Notes under the pieces: generated by a model | What the model was told of the DNA's origin: nothing | What the model saw: the letters and a program-made list of their open reading frames with translations, nothing else | Databases searched by the model: none | Shown here: in pieces, positions 26,177-34,642 of the stretch | Position numbering within the stretch: the stretch's first letter is position 1 | Layout of the letters: each line of letters opens with the position of its first letter | Source: Pedobacter sp. BMA | GTDB lineage: Bacteria > Bacteroidota > Bacteroidia > Sphingobacteriales > Sphingobacteriaceae | Direction: 5' to 3' | Assembly (NCBI RefSeq): GCF_001027745.1 | Contig: NZ_LECU01000007.1 | Location: 186,001-250,000, forward strand | Length of the DNA stretch: 64,000 nucleotides | Translations under genes and position numbers: made by a program

Positions 26177-26766
26177 TGGATACTGGTATCATTATCCTGG
26201 CAGCAGGTAATTCAAGCAGAATGGGAAAACCAAAGCAATTGCTTCGTTACAACGGACAGATGTTATTGGATATTGCGGTCACAGCTGCCTTGAATACCGC
26301 ATTCCGCCCGATAGTTGTGGTACTTGGTGCGTATGCAGAAGAGATTCTAGGGCATTCCAGACATGCCGCAGCGGTTTATGCCATAAATCCGGATTGGGAA
26401 CAAGGGATGTCATCCAGTATTGCCTTCGGACTTCAGACAGCACTCGCAAAAAATGCACAATTGGAAAACATCATCATTATGGTTGCCGACCAGGTTTATA
26501 TTTCAGATTCCATACTCAATGACCTGGTAAATAAGTCCAATACTGTTCAACAAAATATCATCACCTGCACATATGCGAAAACAACTGGCACCCCTGCACT
26601 GTTCAACAAAAAATACTTCGGAGAATTGTTAACTTTAAACGGCACAAATGGTGCAAAAGGTTTAATAAAACAGTATATTGAGGATGTGGCAAGTATTCCG
26701 TTTGAAATGGGAGAAATTGATATAGATACCGAAAAAGACTATAATAATTTAATAAACAGTAAATGA
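26176..26766 (+). CDS. mocA: Molybdenum cofactor cytidylyltransferase-like NTP transferase
   Basis: 196 residues. The nucleotidyltransferase signature is LAAGNSSRMGKPKQLL at 8-23, followed by MVADQVYIS, the metal-binding Asp region, and a CTYAKTTGTPALF segment. It is of MocA type, joining CTP to Mo-molybdopterin to give the dinucleotide form used by PaoABC-like enzymes. MobA (GTP-specific) is the alternative; the xdhC and paoABC neighbours favour MocA. It overlaps xdhC by 1 nt and moaA by 4 nt (ATGA), so translation is coupled. Confidence 0.85.
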   Translation: MDTGIIILAAGNSSRMGKPKQLLRYNGQMLLDIAVTAALNTAFRPIVVVLGAYAEEILGHSRHAAAVYAINPDWEQGMSSSIAFGLQTALAKNAQLENIIIMVADQVYISDSILNDLVNKSNTVQQNIITCTYAKTTGTPALFNKKYFGELLTLNGTNGAKGLIKQYIEDVASIPFEMGEIDIDTEKDYNNLINSK

Positions 26767-27743
26767 TAGAAGATTCGTTTGGGAGGGTGCATGATTATTT
26801 GCGGATATCGTTAACTGATAATTGCAACTTCAGATGCTTTTATTGTATGCCGGAAGAGGATTACGATTTTACTCCGGCCTCACGCCTGATGCAACCTCAT
26901 GAAGTGCTGGCCCTTGCAAAGACTTTTGTAGAACAGGGCGTAAAAAAAATCCGCCTTACAGGTGGAGAACCTCTCGTACGTAAAGATGCTGCTGAAATTA
27001 TCCGCGGCCTCGGCGAACTTCCCGTAGAGCTGGTAATCACCACAAACGGTACAAGGATTGCCGAAATGCTGCCGGTTTTAATCGAAGCAGGTATCAAAAC
27101 CGTAAACATCAGCCTCGACACCCTGCAACCTGAAAAGTTTTTCATGATTACCCGACGGGATGTATTCCACCAGGTACGGAGTAATATAGAACTATTGCTG
27201 CAACATAAAATTACGGTTAAAATCAATATGGTGGTGATGAAAGGTCTGAATGATGGAGAAATCAAAGATTTCATCAACTGGACAAAACACAACCCCATCC
27301 AGATCAGGTTTATAGAATTTATGCCCTTTACCGGTAATAAGTGGACCAGCAATAAGATGTTTTCCTACCAGGAAATCCTGAACCTCATTGAACAAGATTT
27401 TATCACCTTACCTGTGAAATCTGCCCCGCACGATATAGCAAAGGCATTCATGATCCCCGGACATGAAGGATCTTTTGCGGTGATCAGCACCATGACTGCT
27501 CCATTCTGCAGCACCTGCAACCGGATGCGACTCACCGCCGACGGGAAACTTAAAAACTGTTTGTTTTCCGACGGGGAAACCGATCTGCTGAATGCATTGC
27601 GAAAGAATGAAGATGTCCTGCCCCTGATCAAAGCTTCCATCTGGAGCAAGAAAAAGGAACTCGGCGGACAGCTCATCACTAATTTTGAAAACATTGATGC
27701 CGACGCCATCAAAAACCGGAGCATGATAACCATTGGAGGATAA
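26763..27743 (+). CDS. moaA: GTP 3',8-cyclase (radical SAM)
   Basis: 326 residues. The radical-SAM cluster ligands are Cys21, Cys25 and Cys28 (CNFRCFYC). The C-terminal substrate-side [4Fe-4S] ligands are Cys249, Cys252 and Cys266 (CSTCNRMRLTADG), and the essential terminal Gly-Gly is present. The SAM-binding TGGEPLVRKD is intact. It catalyses the first step of molybdopterin synthesis from GTP, together with the MoaC domain encoded at 30720. It is the third gene of the operon. Confidence 0.96.
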   Translation: MIEDSFGRVHDYLRISLTDNCNFRCFYCMPEEDYDFTPASRLMQPHEVLALAKTFVEQGVKKIRLTGGEPLVRKDAAEIIRGLGELPVELVITTNGTRIAEMLPVLIEAGIKTVNISLDTLQPEKFFMITRRDVFHQVRSNIELLLQHKITVKINMVVMKGLNDGEIKDFINWTKHNPIQIRFIEFMPFTGNKWTSNKMFSYQEILNLIEQDFITLPVKSAPHDIAKAFMIPGHEGSFAVISTMTAPFCSTCNRMRLTADGKLKNCLFSDGETDLLNALRKNEDVLPLIKASIWSKKKELGGQLITNFENIDADAIKNRSMITIGG

Positions 27744-27746
27744 GAC

Positions 27747-28928
27747 ATGATCAGTGTAAGTGAAGCGAAACAGCTGATCACCGAGCATACAGCTGCCCTG
27801 CAACCGGAGATTAAACAGCTTTTGAATGCCGCAGGCCACATTTTAGCAAAAGATATTTTAGGAGCCTTCAATATTCCGGCCTTTCGCCAGTCGTCTATGG
27901 ATGGTTATGCCATTATATTTGAAGATAAGGGAAAGGAATTGCTGCTGGTTGGTGAAATGGCTGCAGGTACCGCACATGAACTGACAATACAATCCGGTGA
28001 AACAGTAAGAATTTTTACCGGGGCACCACTCCCTAAAGGGGCCGATACGGTAATAATGCAGGAGAAAGTGACCAGAAACGGGAATCAAATTAGCTTTGAT
28101 GATGAACAACTGCTGCCAGGCGCTAATGTCCGGCAAATTGGATCAGAAATCACTGCTGGACAACTGGCCATGCAAAAAGGAAATCTGCTTAGTCCCCCGG
28201 CACTGGCCTTTTTAGCCGGAATAGGAATTAGTGAAGTGGAGGTCTACCCCATGCCTAAAATTGCCATCATCCTCACAGGTGATGAATTGCAGCAACCTGG
28301 TTTGCCTTTAAAATTTGGACAGGTTTATGAATCCAATTCTTATTCGCTCGCTTCCGCACTGTACCAGGAAGGCATCTCAACTGTAACAGTATTGACAGCA
28401 GCGGATACACTCGAAGCGCTGACAGCGGTTTTGAAAACAGCTTTGGAGAACAGTGATGTGGTATTATTAACCGGCGGAGTTAGTGTTGGCGACTACGACT
28501 TCGTTCTTCAGGCATCAGCCGCCTGTGGTGTTCAGCAGGTTTTCCATAAAGTGAAACAGAAACCCGGAAAACCTTTATATTTTGGAAAAAAGGGAGATAA
28601 AGTTATTTTTGGTCTTCCGGGAAATCCCTCATCAGTGCTGAATTGTTACTATAATTATGTGCTACCGGCAATAAAAAGATTATCCAATAAGGAAAACAGT
28701 GTACATGCGTTTGAGGGGGTGCTGACCCACGATTATCGGAAACCAAAAGGACTGACTCATTTTCTGAAGGGAAACTTCAAAAACGGGAAAGCCACGCCAC
28801 TTGGTGCGCAGGAGTCGTATCGTTTGAGTTCTTTTGCACAGGCAAACTGCCTGATTCAGCTGGATGAAGAGCGCGAACAATTTAAAGCAGGAGAAATCGT
28901 AAGCGTATTGTTGATACCTCACGCGTGA
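27747..28928 (+). CDS. moeA: Molybdopterin molybdenumtransferase
   Basis: 393 residues, full length. MoeA features: RQSSMDGYAI (substrate loop), IFTGAPLPKGADTVIMQE, the MPT-binding domain with IILTGDEL, LLTGGVSVGDYDFV and FGLPGNPSSVLNCYY, and a small C-terminal beta-barrel domain. It inserts molybdate into adenylylated molybdopterin. It is 3 nt after moaA. The adenylylating partner (MogA) is supplied as a domain of the fusion at 30720. Confidence 0.95.
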   Translation: MISVSEAKQLITEHTAALQPEIKQLLNAAGHILAKDILGAFNIPAFRQSSMDGYAIIFEDKGKELLLVGEMAAGTAHELTIQSGETVRIFTGAPLPKGADTVIMQEKVTRNGNQISFDDEQLLPGANVRQIGSEITAGQLAMQKGNLLSPPALAFLAGIGISEVEVYPMPKIAIILTGDELQQPGLPLKFGQVYESNSYSLASALYQEGISTVTVLTAADTLEALTAVLKTALENSDVVLLTGGVSVGDYDFVLQASAACGVQQVFHKVKQKPGKPLYFGKKGDKVIFGLPGNPSSVLNCYYNYVLPAIKRLSNKENSVHAFEGVLTHDYRKPKGLTHFLKGNFKNGKATPLGAQESYRLSSFAQANCLIQLDEEREQFKAGEIVSVLLIPHA

Positions 28929-28946
28929 TCGTCAAGATTTAAAAGA

Positions 28947-29180
28947 ATGGAAATAGAATTGATCAGTTTTGGCAGGATTTCGGAATTTATTCCAAATCAG
29001 AAAATACAAATTAATGGCATTGAAACCACCAGCGGTTTGCAAAACTATCTGGAGAAAACCTTTCCTCAGCTTGCCGGAATGAAATATAAACTTGCTTTAA
29101 ACAAAAACCTGGTTCAGCAGGAAAGTGAAATCAGAAACGGGGACAGCATTGCCATTATGCCCCCTTTTTCAGGAGGATAG
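28947..29180 (+). CDS. moaD: Molybdopterin synthase sulfur-carrier subunit
   Basis: 77 residues, ubiquitin-like fold, ending in AIMPPFSGG. The C-terminal Gly-Gly is the site of adenylylation and thiocarboxylation by the MoeB-like protein encoded next. The GGA GGA codons near its 3' end form the AGGAGG Shine-Dalgarno of that next gene. It pairs with MoaE encoded at 30275. Confidence 0.93.
   Translation: MEIELISFGRISEFIPNQKIQINGIETTSGLQNYLEKTFPQLAGMKYKLALNKNLVQQESEIRNGDSIAIMPPFSGG
29171..29176 (+). promoter_or_regulatory. Strong Shine-Dalgarno inside the moaD 3' end
   Basis: AGGAGG spans the Gly-Gly codon region just before the moaD stop. It sits 5 nt before the ATG at 29182 and decides that start over the upstream in-frame ATG at 29125. 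Confidence 0.7.
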
Positions 29181-29181
29181 T

Positions 29182-30273
29182 ATGGATACCGAACGTTATC
29201 AAAGGCAACTGATTTTAAGTGGCTTCGGCCCCGAAGCACAGCAACTGCTCTTACAGGCAAAGGTGTTGGTGATTGGTGCAGGCGGTTTGGGATGCCCTGC
29301 ACTGCAATACCTCGCAGCAGCAGGTGTTGGCTATATCGGTATTGCCGACAATGACACAATAGAATTATCTAACCTGCACAGGCAGGTATTGTTCGGAACC
29401 GCCAACATTGGGTCTAAAAAGGCCAGCGTGGCAGCAAAAAGGCTTCAGGAAATGAACCCCGATCCCCAATATAGAATCCACCTGCTTCGCATCAGTACTC
29501 AAAACATTGCAGAAGTTTTCAGGGATTACGATATTATCTTCGACGGAACAGATAATTTCGACAGCAGATACCTCATCAATGACACCTGTGTACGGCTCCA
29601 TAAATCTCTGGTTTTCGCAGCCGTTTCGGGTTTCGAAGGGCAACTTGCCATTTTTAATGTGCCGGATGCAGATGGCCGGAAAACCAATTACAGGGACATA
29701 TTTCCAGTTCCACCTGCTCATGGGGAAATTCCAAATTGCGCAGAAAATGGTATATTAGGCGTTTTACCCGGTATTATGGGCACAATGGCCGCCGGGGAAA
29801 TCATTAAACTGATTACCGGAATCGGGAAACCACTGATCAACAAATTATTACATTATAATCTGCTCAGCCAGGAGCAATACGAAATGAATATAAGTCCCTC
29901 GAAGTATGATACACCCCTGGTCATGGAAGCCAGTGATCCAGATACAATGCCTTTAAACCACAGTTATATTGAAATTGATGTGGAACGTATGCTAAGCCTC
30001 AGCGAAGAGGAATCCACCATCATCATCGATGTGCGTGAAAAACATGAGTTTCCGAGATTGGATACTGAAACTTACAAACAGGTACCCATGTCTGCATTTG
30101 ATAATTTCTTATCATCTGAAATAACACAAAACAATATTGTGCTTCTGTGCCAGCACGGCGTCAGAAGTGTAGCCGCAGCTGAAGCTCTGTATCAGAAATA
30201 TGGCCATACAAAAACAATGTACAGCTTAAAAGGAGGCATAGCAAAGTGGAGGAAACACTTTTTAACAACTTAG
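29182..30273 (+). CDS. moeB: MoaD-activating E1-like enzyme with C-terminal rhodanese domain (MoeB/MoeZ type)
   Basis: 363 residues from the ATG at 29182 (MDTERYQRQL). The ThiF/MoeB domain (1-245) has nucleotide-binding GAGGLGCPALQYLAAAG, DNDTIELSNLHRQ and the CAENGILGVLPG segment. The first zinc CxxC of E. coli MoeB is replaced around NYRDIFP, so the structural zinc site looks lost. A rhodanese domain (about 265-363) has active-site Cys in LCQHGVRS. It adenylylates MoaD and may supply the sulfur itself through the rhodanese Cys, as MoeZ or MOCS3 do. Confidence 0.9.
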   Translation: MDTERYQRQLILSGFGPEAQQLLLQAKVLVIGAGGLGCPALQYLAAAGVGYIGIADNDTIELSNLHRQVLFGTANIGSKKASVAAKRLQEMNPDPQYRIHLLRISTQNIAEVFRDYDIIFDGTDNFDSRYLINDTCVRLHKSLVFAAVSGFEGQLAIFNVPDADGRKTNYRDIFPVPPAHGEIPNCAENGILGVLPGIMGTMAAGEIIKLITGIGKPLINKLLHYNLLSQEQYEMNISPSKYDTPLVMEASDPDTMPLNHSYIEIDVERMLSLSEEESTIIIDVREKHEFPRLDTETYKQVPMSAFDNFLSSEITQNNIVLLCQHGVRSVAAAEALYQKYGHTKTMYSLKGGIAKWRKHFLTT

Positions 30274-30274
30274 C

Positions 30275-30718
30275 ATGAGTGAAAAGAAAATCAAAAATAT
30301 ATTCGTGGAAGGCCCGATTGCACCCGACTTTATTTCCACAAGCATCAGCAAGCATAGCACCAAAACCAATATTGGTGGGCACAGCATATTTCTGGGACAA
30401 GTCAGAGCAGATGAGATTGACGGTAAACTGGTATCGGCCATTGATTATACCGCTTTCGAAGATGTGGCTCTAAAACAGATGGATGAAATAAGGGAAGCAG
30501 TTTTCGCAAAATACCCCCTCACCTGCATGCATGTTTACCAATCGCTGGGTTTAGTTAAAGCAGGCGAAATCTGCCTTTTTGTTTTCACCTCGTCCGCACA
30601 CCGAAAACCGGCCATTGATGCCTGTGAAGAAGTAGTCGAACGCCTGAAAGCGGAACTGCCCATCTGGGGGAAAGAAGTTTTTGAAGACGGTACACATCAG
30701 TGGAAAGAAAATAAATAG
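30275..30718 (+). CDS. moaE: Molybdopterin synthase catalytic subunit
   Basis: 147 residues with MoaE features: GGHSIFLGQVRAD, AIDYTAFEDVALKQM, VFTSSAHRKPA and the C-terminal PIWGKEVFEDGTHQW. E. coli has Lys119 in an FWK motif; here the equivalent position is Gly, with Lys next to it. This W-G-K-E form is probably a lineage variant in which the neighbouring Lys serves. It lies 1 nt after the moeB stop and 1 nt before moaCB. Confidence 0.93.
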   Translation: MSEKKIKNIFVEGPIAPDFISTSISKHSTKTNIGGHSIFLGQVRADEIDGKLVSAIDYTAFEDVALKQMDEIREAVFAKYPLTCMHVYQSLGLVKAGEICLFVFTSSAHRKPAIDACEEVVERLKAELPIWGKEVFEDGTHQWKENK

Positions 30719-30719
30719 T

Positions 30720-31625
30720 ATGGTTAACATTACGCATAAATCAAATACCCTTCGCATTGCGATTGCCACTGCAACCCTTAAAGTTTCGCGAAAAGAAACC
30801 ATTGAAGCCATTGAACAAAGAAAAGTGCCTAAAGGGGATGTATTTGAATTCGCCCGGGCAGCAGGTTTATTAGGGGTAAAAAAAACCAGTGATGTGATTC
30901 CTGACTGTCACCCCCTGCCGGTCGAATTTACTTCGATCACCTACGAAATAAAAGATTTAACCATCATCATCGCCGTAGAAGTGCATACCATTTATAAAAC
31001 AGGTGTAGAAGTGGAAGCCATGCATGGCGCCTCAGTTACCGCGCTAACCATGTACGATATGCTCAAACCGATCGACAAAGGGGTTGAGATTGAAAACATC
31101 AGGCTCCTTAAAAAATCAGGCGGAAAAACTGACTTTAATAAACTGGACTATGCAGATTTAACAGCTGCAGTAATGGTGTGCTCTGACACCATCTCATCTG
31201 GTAGCGGTGTGGACAAATCCGGCAAAGCCATTATCAGCAAACTCGCATCTTTCGGAATAGAAACAGGTACTTATGAAGTAATTCCAGATGATTTCAACCT
31301 CATTCAGGATAAAGTAAAAACACTGGCCACTCAGGTAGACCTGTTGATTTTCACAGGCGGAACCGGACTGTCACCTAGGGATGTGACCAGTGAGGCGGTT
31401 GCACCATTAATTGAAAAATCTATTGACGGCATTATGGAAACAGCCAGGCGCTATGGACAGGAACGGATGCCCTATGCCATGTTATCCAGAAGTGTTGCCG
31501 GATTAATTGGCGATACGCTAATTTTAACTTTTCCCGGATCAGTAAAAGGCGCACAGGAAAGTATGGATGCCCTATTCCCTCAGGTTTTACACGTTTTCAA
31601 AGTGATACAAGGCAACAGGCACTAA
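30720..31625 (+). CDS. moaCB: Bifunctional MoaC-MogA/MoaB fusion
   Basis: 301 residues from the ATG at 30720, one nt after the moaE stop. Residues 1-150 are MoaC: PKGDVFEFARAAGLLG, CHPLPVEF, the GVEVEAMHGASVTALTMYDM block and LLKKSGGK. Residues 155-301 are the MPT-adenylyltransferase (MogA/MoaB): MVCSDTISSG, the nucleotide-binding TGGTGLSPRDVTSEA and TFPGSVKGAQESMD. It converts the MoaA product to cPMP and later activates molybdopterin for MoeA. It therefore carries the second and the penultimate steps in one chain. Both halves look intact. Confidence 0.93.
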   Translation: MVNITHKSNTLRIAIATATLKVSRKETIEAIEQRKVPKGDVFEFARAAGLLGVKKTSDVIPDCHPLPVEFTSITYEIKDLTIIIAVEVHTIYKTGVEVEAMHGASVTALTMYDMLKPIDKGVEIENIRLLKKSGGKTDFNKLDYADLTAAVMVCSDTISSGSGVDKSGKAIISKLASFGIETGTYEVIPDDFNLIQDKVKTLATQVDLLIFTGGTGLSPRDVTSEAVAPLIEKSIDGIMETARRYGQERMPYAMLSRSVAGLIGDTLILTFPGSVKGAQESMDALFPQVLHVFKVIQGNRH

Positions 31626-31685
31626 ACCATAGCATTTTAATAAATACTTCTTTTGGTTTTTTGATGGCTTTGCTATCTTTAACCC

Positions 31686-32513
31686 ATGAACAGGTTTCAG
31701 CTTTCAGAAATTTATATATACCCCATCAAATCATTGGGAGGCATTAGCTTAACCGAATCTGCGATAGCAGAAACAGGGCTGTTTTACGACCGGAAATGGG
31801 TTTTGATTGATGACACTGGTACGTTTATTACGCAAAGGAAGTACCCACAATTATCACTTTTAGAGGTATCGATTACTGCTGAAAACCTTACTGTCGCGCA
31901 CAAGGAAAACCCCACTTTGCGAATTACCTTTCCAATTGCCAAAACTACAGGAAAACCTATTCCTGTTACAATCTGGGATGATTTAACTGAAGGCATTGAG
32001 GTAGACAAAAGTGTGAGCGACTGGTTTTCCGGTTTCATGAATATGCCGGTGCGACTGGTGAGTATGCCGGAACAAGCCCGGAGAATCGTCGATCCAAAAT
32101 ATGCAGCTCATCAGGAAATTGTAAGCTTTGCAGACGGTTACCCCTGCCTGATGATTGGTCAGGCTTCACTGGATCAGCTGAATGAAAAACTGGAAACACC
32201 GGTACTCATGGACCGTTTCCGTCCTAATTTTGTATTTACGGGAGGCGAACCGCATGCAGAAGACGCATTTGACTCCTTTGAAATGGGTAGCATCTCATTC
32301 TCTGCAGTTAAACCCTGCGCCCGGTGTGTTCTCGTTACGGTGAACCAGCAAACAGCCACCAAAAGTGCCGAACCCCTTAAAACACTGGCAGGATACCGCA
32401 GCCTGAATAATAAAATCATGTTCGGTCAGAACCTGCTTCACAAAGGTTCCGGAATCATTAAAGTAGGTATGGAAATCAAGATAAATTCGTTTCAAGAAAA
32501 GATTTTAAGTTAA
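31686..32513 (+). CDS. MOSC domain protein (YcbX/mARC-like)
   Basis: 275 residues. The N-terminal MOSC_N beta-barrel starts LSEIYIYPIKSLGG. The MOSC domain covers about 120-265 and contains Cys211 and Cys214 in KPCARCVLVTVN; the second Cys is the position that coordinates molybdenum in mARC and YcbX. The C-terminal [2Fe-2S] ferredoxin of E. coli YcbX is missing. It probably binds sulfurated molybdenum cofactor and reduces N-hydroxylated compounds, or carries the cofactor. It ends the island, 60 bp after moaCB. A TTTG-N18-TATCTTTA word at 31652-31681 could be a weak own promoter. Confidence 0.88.
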   Translation: MNRFQLSEIYIYPIKSLGGISLTESAIAETGLFYDRKWVLIDDTGTFITQRKYPQLSLLEVSITAENLTVAHKENPTLRITFPIAKTTGKPIPVTIWDDLTEGIEVDKSVSDWFSGFMNMPVRLVSMPEQARRIVDPKYAAHQEIVSFADGYPCLMIGQASLDQLNEKLETPVLMDRFRPNFVFTGGEPHAEDAFDSFEMGSISFSAVKPCARCVLVTVNQQTATKSAEPLKTLAGYRSLNNKIMFGQNLLHKGSGIIKVGMEIKINSFQEKILS

Positions 32514-32520
32514 TCTGTAT

Positions 32521-32586
32521 CCCTCCCCGCCTCTCACCCACCTTATATCCGCCTTTTACCCACCAAACATCCACCCACGCCTGCCC
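32521..32586. repeat. C-rich array with exact 11-bp period (six units)
   Basis: Six consecutive 11-mers, each ending in CC: CCCTCCCCGCC, TCTCACCCACC, TTATATCCGCC, TTTTACCCACC, AAACATCCACC, CACGCCTGCCC. Units 2-4 follow NNNNAYCCRCC. It lies between the MOSC stop and a terminator hairpin and has no coding potential. The period equals about one helical turn. Confidence 0.6.
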
Positions 32587-32602
32587 CGTACAAAACAGAA
32601 AA

Positions 32603-32628
32603 ACCGGCATCTATTGCTAAATGCCGGT
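32603..32628 (-). terminator. Terminator hairpin between convergent genes
   Basis: Perfect 8-bp stem (32603-32610 with 32621-32628) and a 10-nt loop. On the minus strand it is followed by TTTTCTGTTTTG, so it best serves the outer-membrane protein gene; it may also stop the MOSC transcript. Confidence 0.7.
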
Positions 32629-32648
32629 CTTTAGTATCATAAGGTTGA

Positions 32649-33230
32649 CTACTTCACGTCGCCTTTTACTTTATTTGCAGTACGCTGACCAGGGAGGTAA
32701 ATCTGGAAGCCAAACGAAAGGTTCAAATTGCTTTGCGTAGTAGCACTACCAAATCCAACCAATCCGTTATATTTTAATAAAGTTTCCAAACCGATGTTAG
32801 GTGTTACGAAATAAGCAAAACCTGGCCCAACACTTAGGTTTAAACCGTTGGTGTTACCACCACCTTTGCTTACATTAACACCACCAATACCTGCTGTTGC
32901 CTCTGCGAAGAAACGACCATGACGCAATACCTCGGTATCTTTACCCGCATAGTATCTGCCCAATGCACCTACACCGTAACTGGTTGTAGTGTTCGAATTT
33001 TTGGCAGTTTCCAAACCGAAGTTTACATAGCCACCCAATGCCAGGTTATCCTGAATAAACCATGCTGCCTTCGGAGTGATGTCTACACTGAAAATTTTAG
33101 GATCATCTAAACCTAAATTGATGTTTGTAATGTTACCGCCAACCATAACATTGCCTTTTTGAATCTGCGCCTGAGCCACTCCTGTAAATAAGGCCAGGGA
33201 AAATAAGCTTGAAATAAATATTTTTTTCAT
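32649..33230 (-). CDS. Outer-membrane beta-barrel protein (small porin-like)
   Basis: 193 residues from the ATG at 33230 (MKKIFISSLFSLALFTGVAQAQ, a clear signal peptide). A longer reading from 33299 has no such start. The mature part has alternating beta strands with glycine turns (NVMVGGNITNINLGL, LALGGYVNFGLETA, YYAGKDTEVLRHGRFFAEATAG), as in eight-stranded outer-membrane barrels of Bacteroidota. The C-terminus (LSFGFQIYLPGQ, then a 13-residue polar tail) does not end on an aromatic residue. Function unknown; monocistronic, with its own terminator. Confidence 0.82.
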   Translation of the reverse strand: MKKIFISSLFSLALFTGVAQAQIQKGNVMVGGNITNINLGLDDPKIFSVDITPKAAWFIQDNLALGGYVNFGLETAKNSNTTTSYGVGALGRYYAGKDTEVLRHGRFFAEATAGIGGVNVSKGGGNTNGLNLSVGPGFAYFVTPNIGLETLLKYNGLVGFGSATTQSNLNLSFGFQIYLPGQRTANKVKGDVK

Positions 33231-33380
33231 GTGAATAATAAATGTCCCATCAATATTAATGAGTATTGGTGCAACATGGCTGGTCACATAAAGTTTCAAG
33301 ATATTTCAGGCACAACTGATTTACAGAACCTTACAATTTAAAGATGATGATAAGATGTTTTTCCCGCAAGCAAAATCCGC

Positions 33381-34403
33381 TTATTTCCAACCCAATGCTG
33401 GCGCAACGTGCTCCAGTATGGACGACAATATATGGATGTTGTAATCAACCCCGAGGGTGTTTGGAATAGTCAGTAACACCGTATCCGCCTCCTGTATCGC
33501 TTCATCTTTTCTTAATTCCTCAATGAGCACATCAGGCTCTGCCGCATAGCTTTTACCGAAAACTGCACGCTGATCAGCCTCGATGTAGCCAAAACTATCG
33601 GAAGCTTTACCCTGGTTACCAAAGTAATACCTGTCCTGTTCATTCACCAGGGCAAATATAGACCGGCTAACCGAAACCTTAGGCTCACGGCTGTGTCCCG
33701 CTTTTTTCCATGCATCTTTATAAAGCCTGATTTGCTCGGCCTGCTGAATATGGAAAGGTTTACCGTTCTCATCAAACTTTAAGGTAGAACTTTGCAGATT
33801 CATGGCATTTTCAGCTGCCCATATTGCCGTAGCATTCGATGCAGCTCCCCACCAGATGCGCTCCCGTAGCCCTGCCGAATGCGGTTCCAGGCGTAGTAGT
33901 CCCGGAGGATTTGGAAACATCGGATTGGGATTTGGCTGTGCGAATCCGGTTCCATCCAGCTTATCCAGAAATTCCAGTACTTTCCTTCTACCCATATCTG
34001 CATCGGTTTCTCCCTCCTGAGGCACATAGCCAAAGTGTCTCCAGCCTTCAATTACCTGCTCCGGCGAACCACGGCTTACCCCAAGTTGCAAACGACCACC
34101 TGAAATCAGATCGGCAGCACCTGCATCCTCAACCATATATAGCGGATTTTCATACCGCATATCGATCACGCCTGTACCAATGTCTATAGTTTTTGTTTTT
34201 GCCCCGATTGCCGAAAGCAAGGGAAATGGCGACGCCAGCTGCCTCGCAAAATGGTGAACCCGGAAATAAGCCCCATCCAAACCAATTTCCTCTGCTGCTA
34301 CAGCTAAATCAATTGACTGTAGCAAAGTATCACCCGCACTGCGAGTGAGGTACGAAGGATGATCAGACCAATGGCCGAATGATAAAAAACCTATGTTCTT
34401 CAT
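33381..34403 (-). CDS. LLM-class flavin-dependent oxidoreductase (bacterial luciferase-like)
   Basis: 340 residues from the ATG at 34403 (MKNIGFLSFGHWS). Luciferase-like monooxygenase features: AAEEIGLDGAYFRVHHFARQLASPF, TKTIDIGTGVIDMRYENPLYM, GRLQLGVSRGSPEQVIEGW and WWGAASNATAIWAAE. These enzymes use reduced FMN and oxygen on organic substrates; the substrate here is unknown. It is transcribed alone. A perfect -7 word (TACATTTG) lies just upstream on the minus strand. Confidence 0.9.
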   Translation of the reverse strand: MKNIGFLSFGHWSDHPSYLTRSAGDTLLQSIDLAVAAEEIGLDGAYFRVHHFARQLASPFPLLSAIGAKTKTIDIGTGVIDMRYENPLYMVEDAGAADLISGGRLQLGVSRGSPEQVIEGWRHFGYVPQEGETDADMGRRKVLEFLDKLDGTGFAQPNPNPMFPNPPGLLRLEPHSAGLRERIWWGAASNATAIWAAENAMNLQSSTLKFDENGKPFHIQQAEQIRLYKDAWKKAGHSREPKVSVSRSIFALVNEQDRYYFGNQGKASDSFGYIEADQRAVFGKSYAAEPDVLIEELRKDEAIQEADTVLLTIPNTLGVDYNIHILSSILEHVAPALGWK

Positions 34404-34421
34404 AAAATAAAGATTTAAAAC

Positions 34422-34429
34422 CAAATGTA
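34422..34429 (-). promoter_or_regulatory. Candidate Bacteroidota -7 element
   Basis: The minus strand reads TACATTTG, matching TAnnTTTG exactly. The leader to the ATG at 34403 would be very short, and no TTTG lies at the right -33 spacing, so this is tentative. Confidence 0.3.
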
Positions 34430-34642
34430 GGTATAGCTTGCTTCCGCACAGGTCACCGCTTAGTCAAAAGGAAATATCCCTTAGCGTAGATTATTGCAAT
34501 TAGCGGCCAACAAGCAAGTGAACCAATGTAATCAACGGATTTTACAGAAAAATACATACTTTTATCTCGGACGTCAATCCACGTGCATTAAATTATCAGG
34601 AAAATAAAATTCCTGCTGTATTATCAGATACGACATTAAACT

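Noticed and set aside
27365..27871. A 168-codon open frame antisense across the moaA-moeA junction.
   Set aside because: Both plus-strand genes are unambiguous and the antisense product resembles nothing.
34592..34627. Direct repeat ATTATCAG and a CAGGAA/TTCCTG dyad before the phytochrome gene.
   Set aside because: Short, AT-rich and without promoter words at fitting distance; not enough to call an operator.
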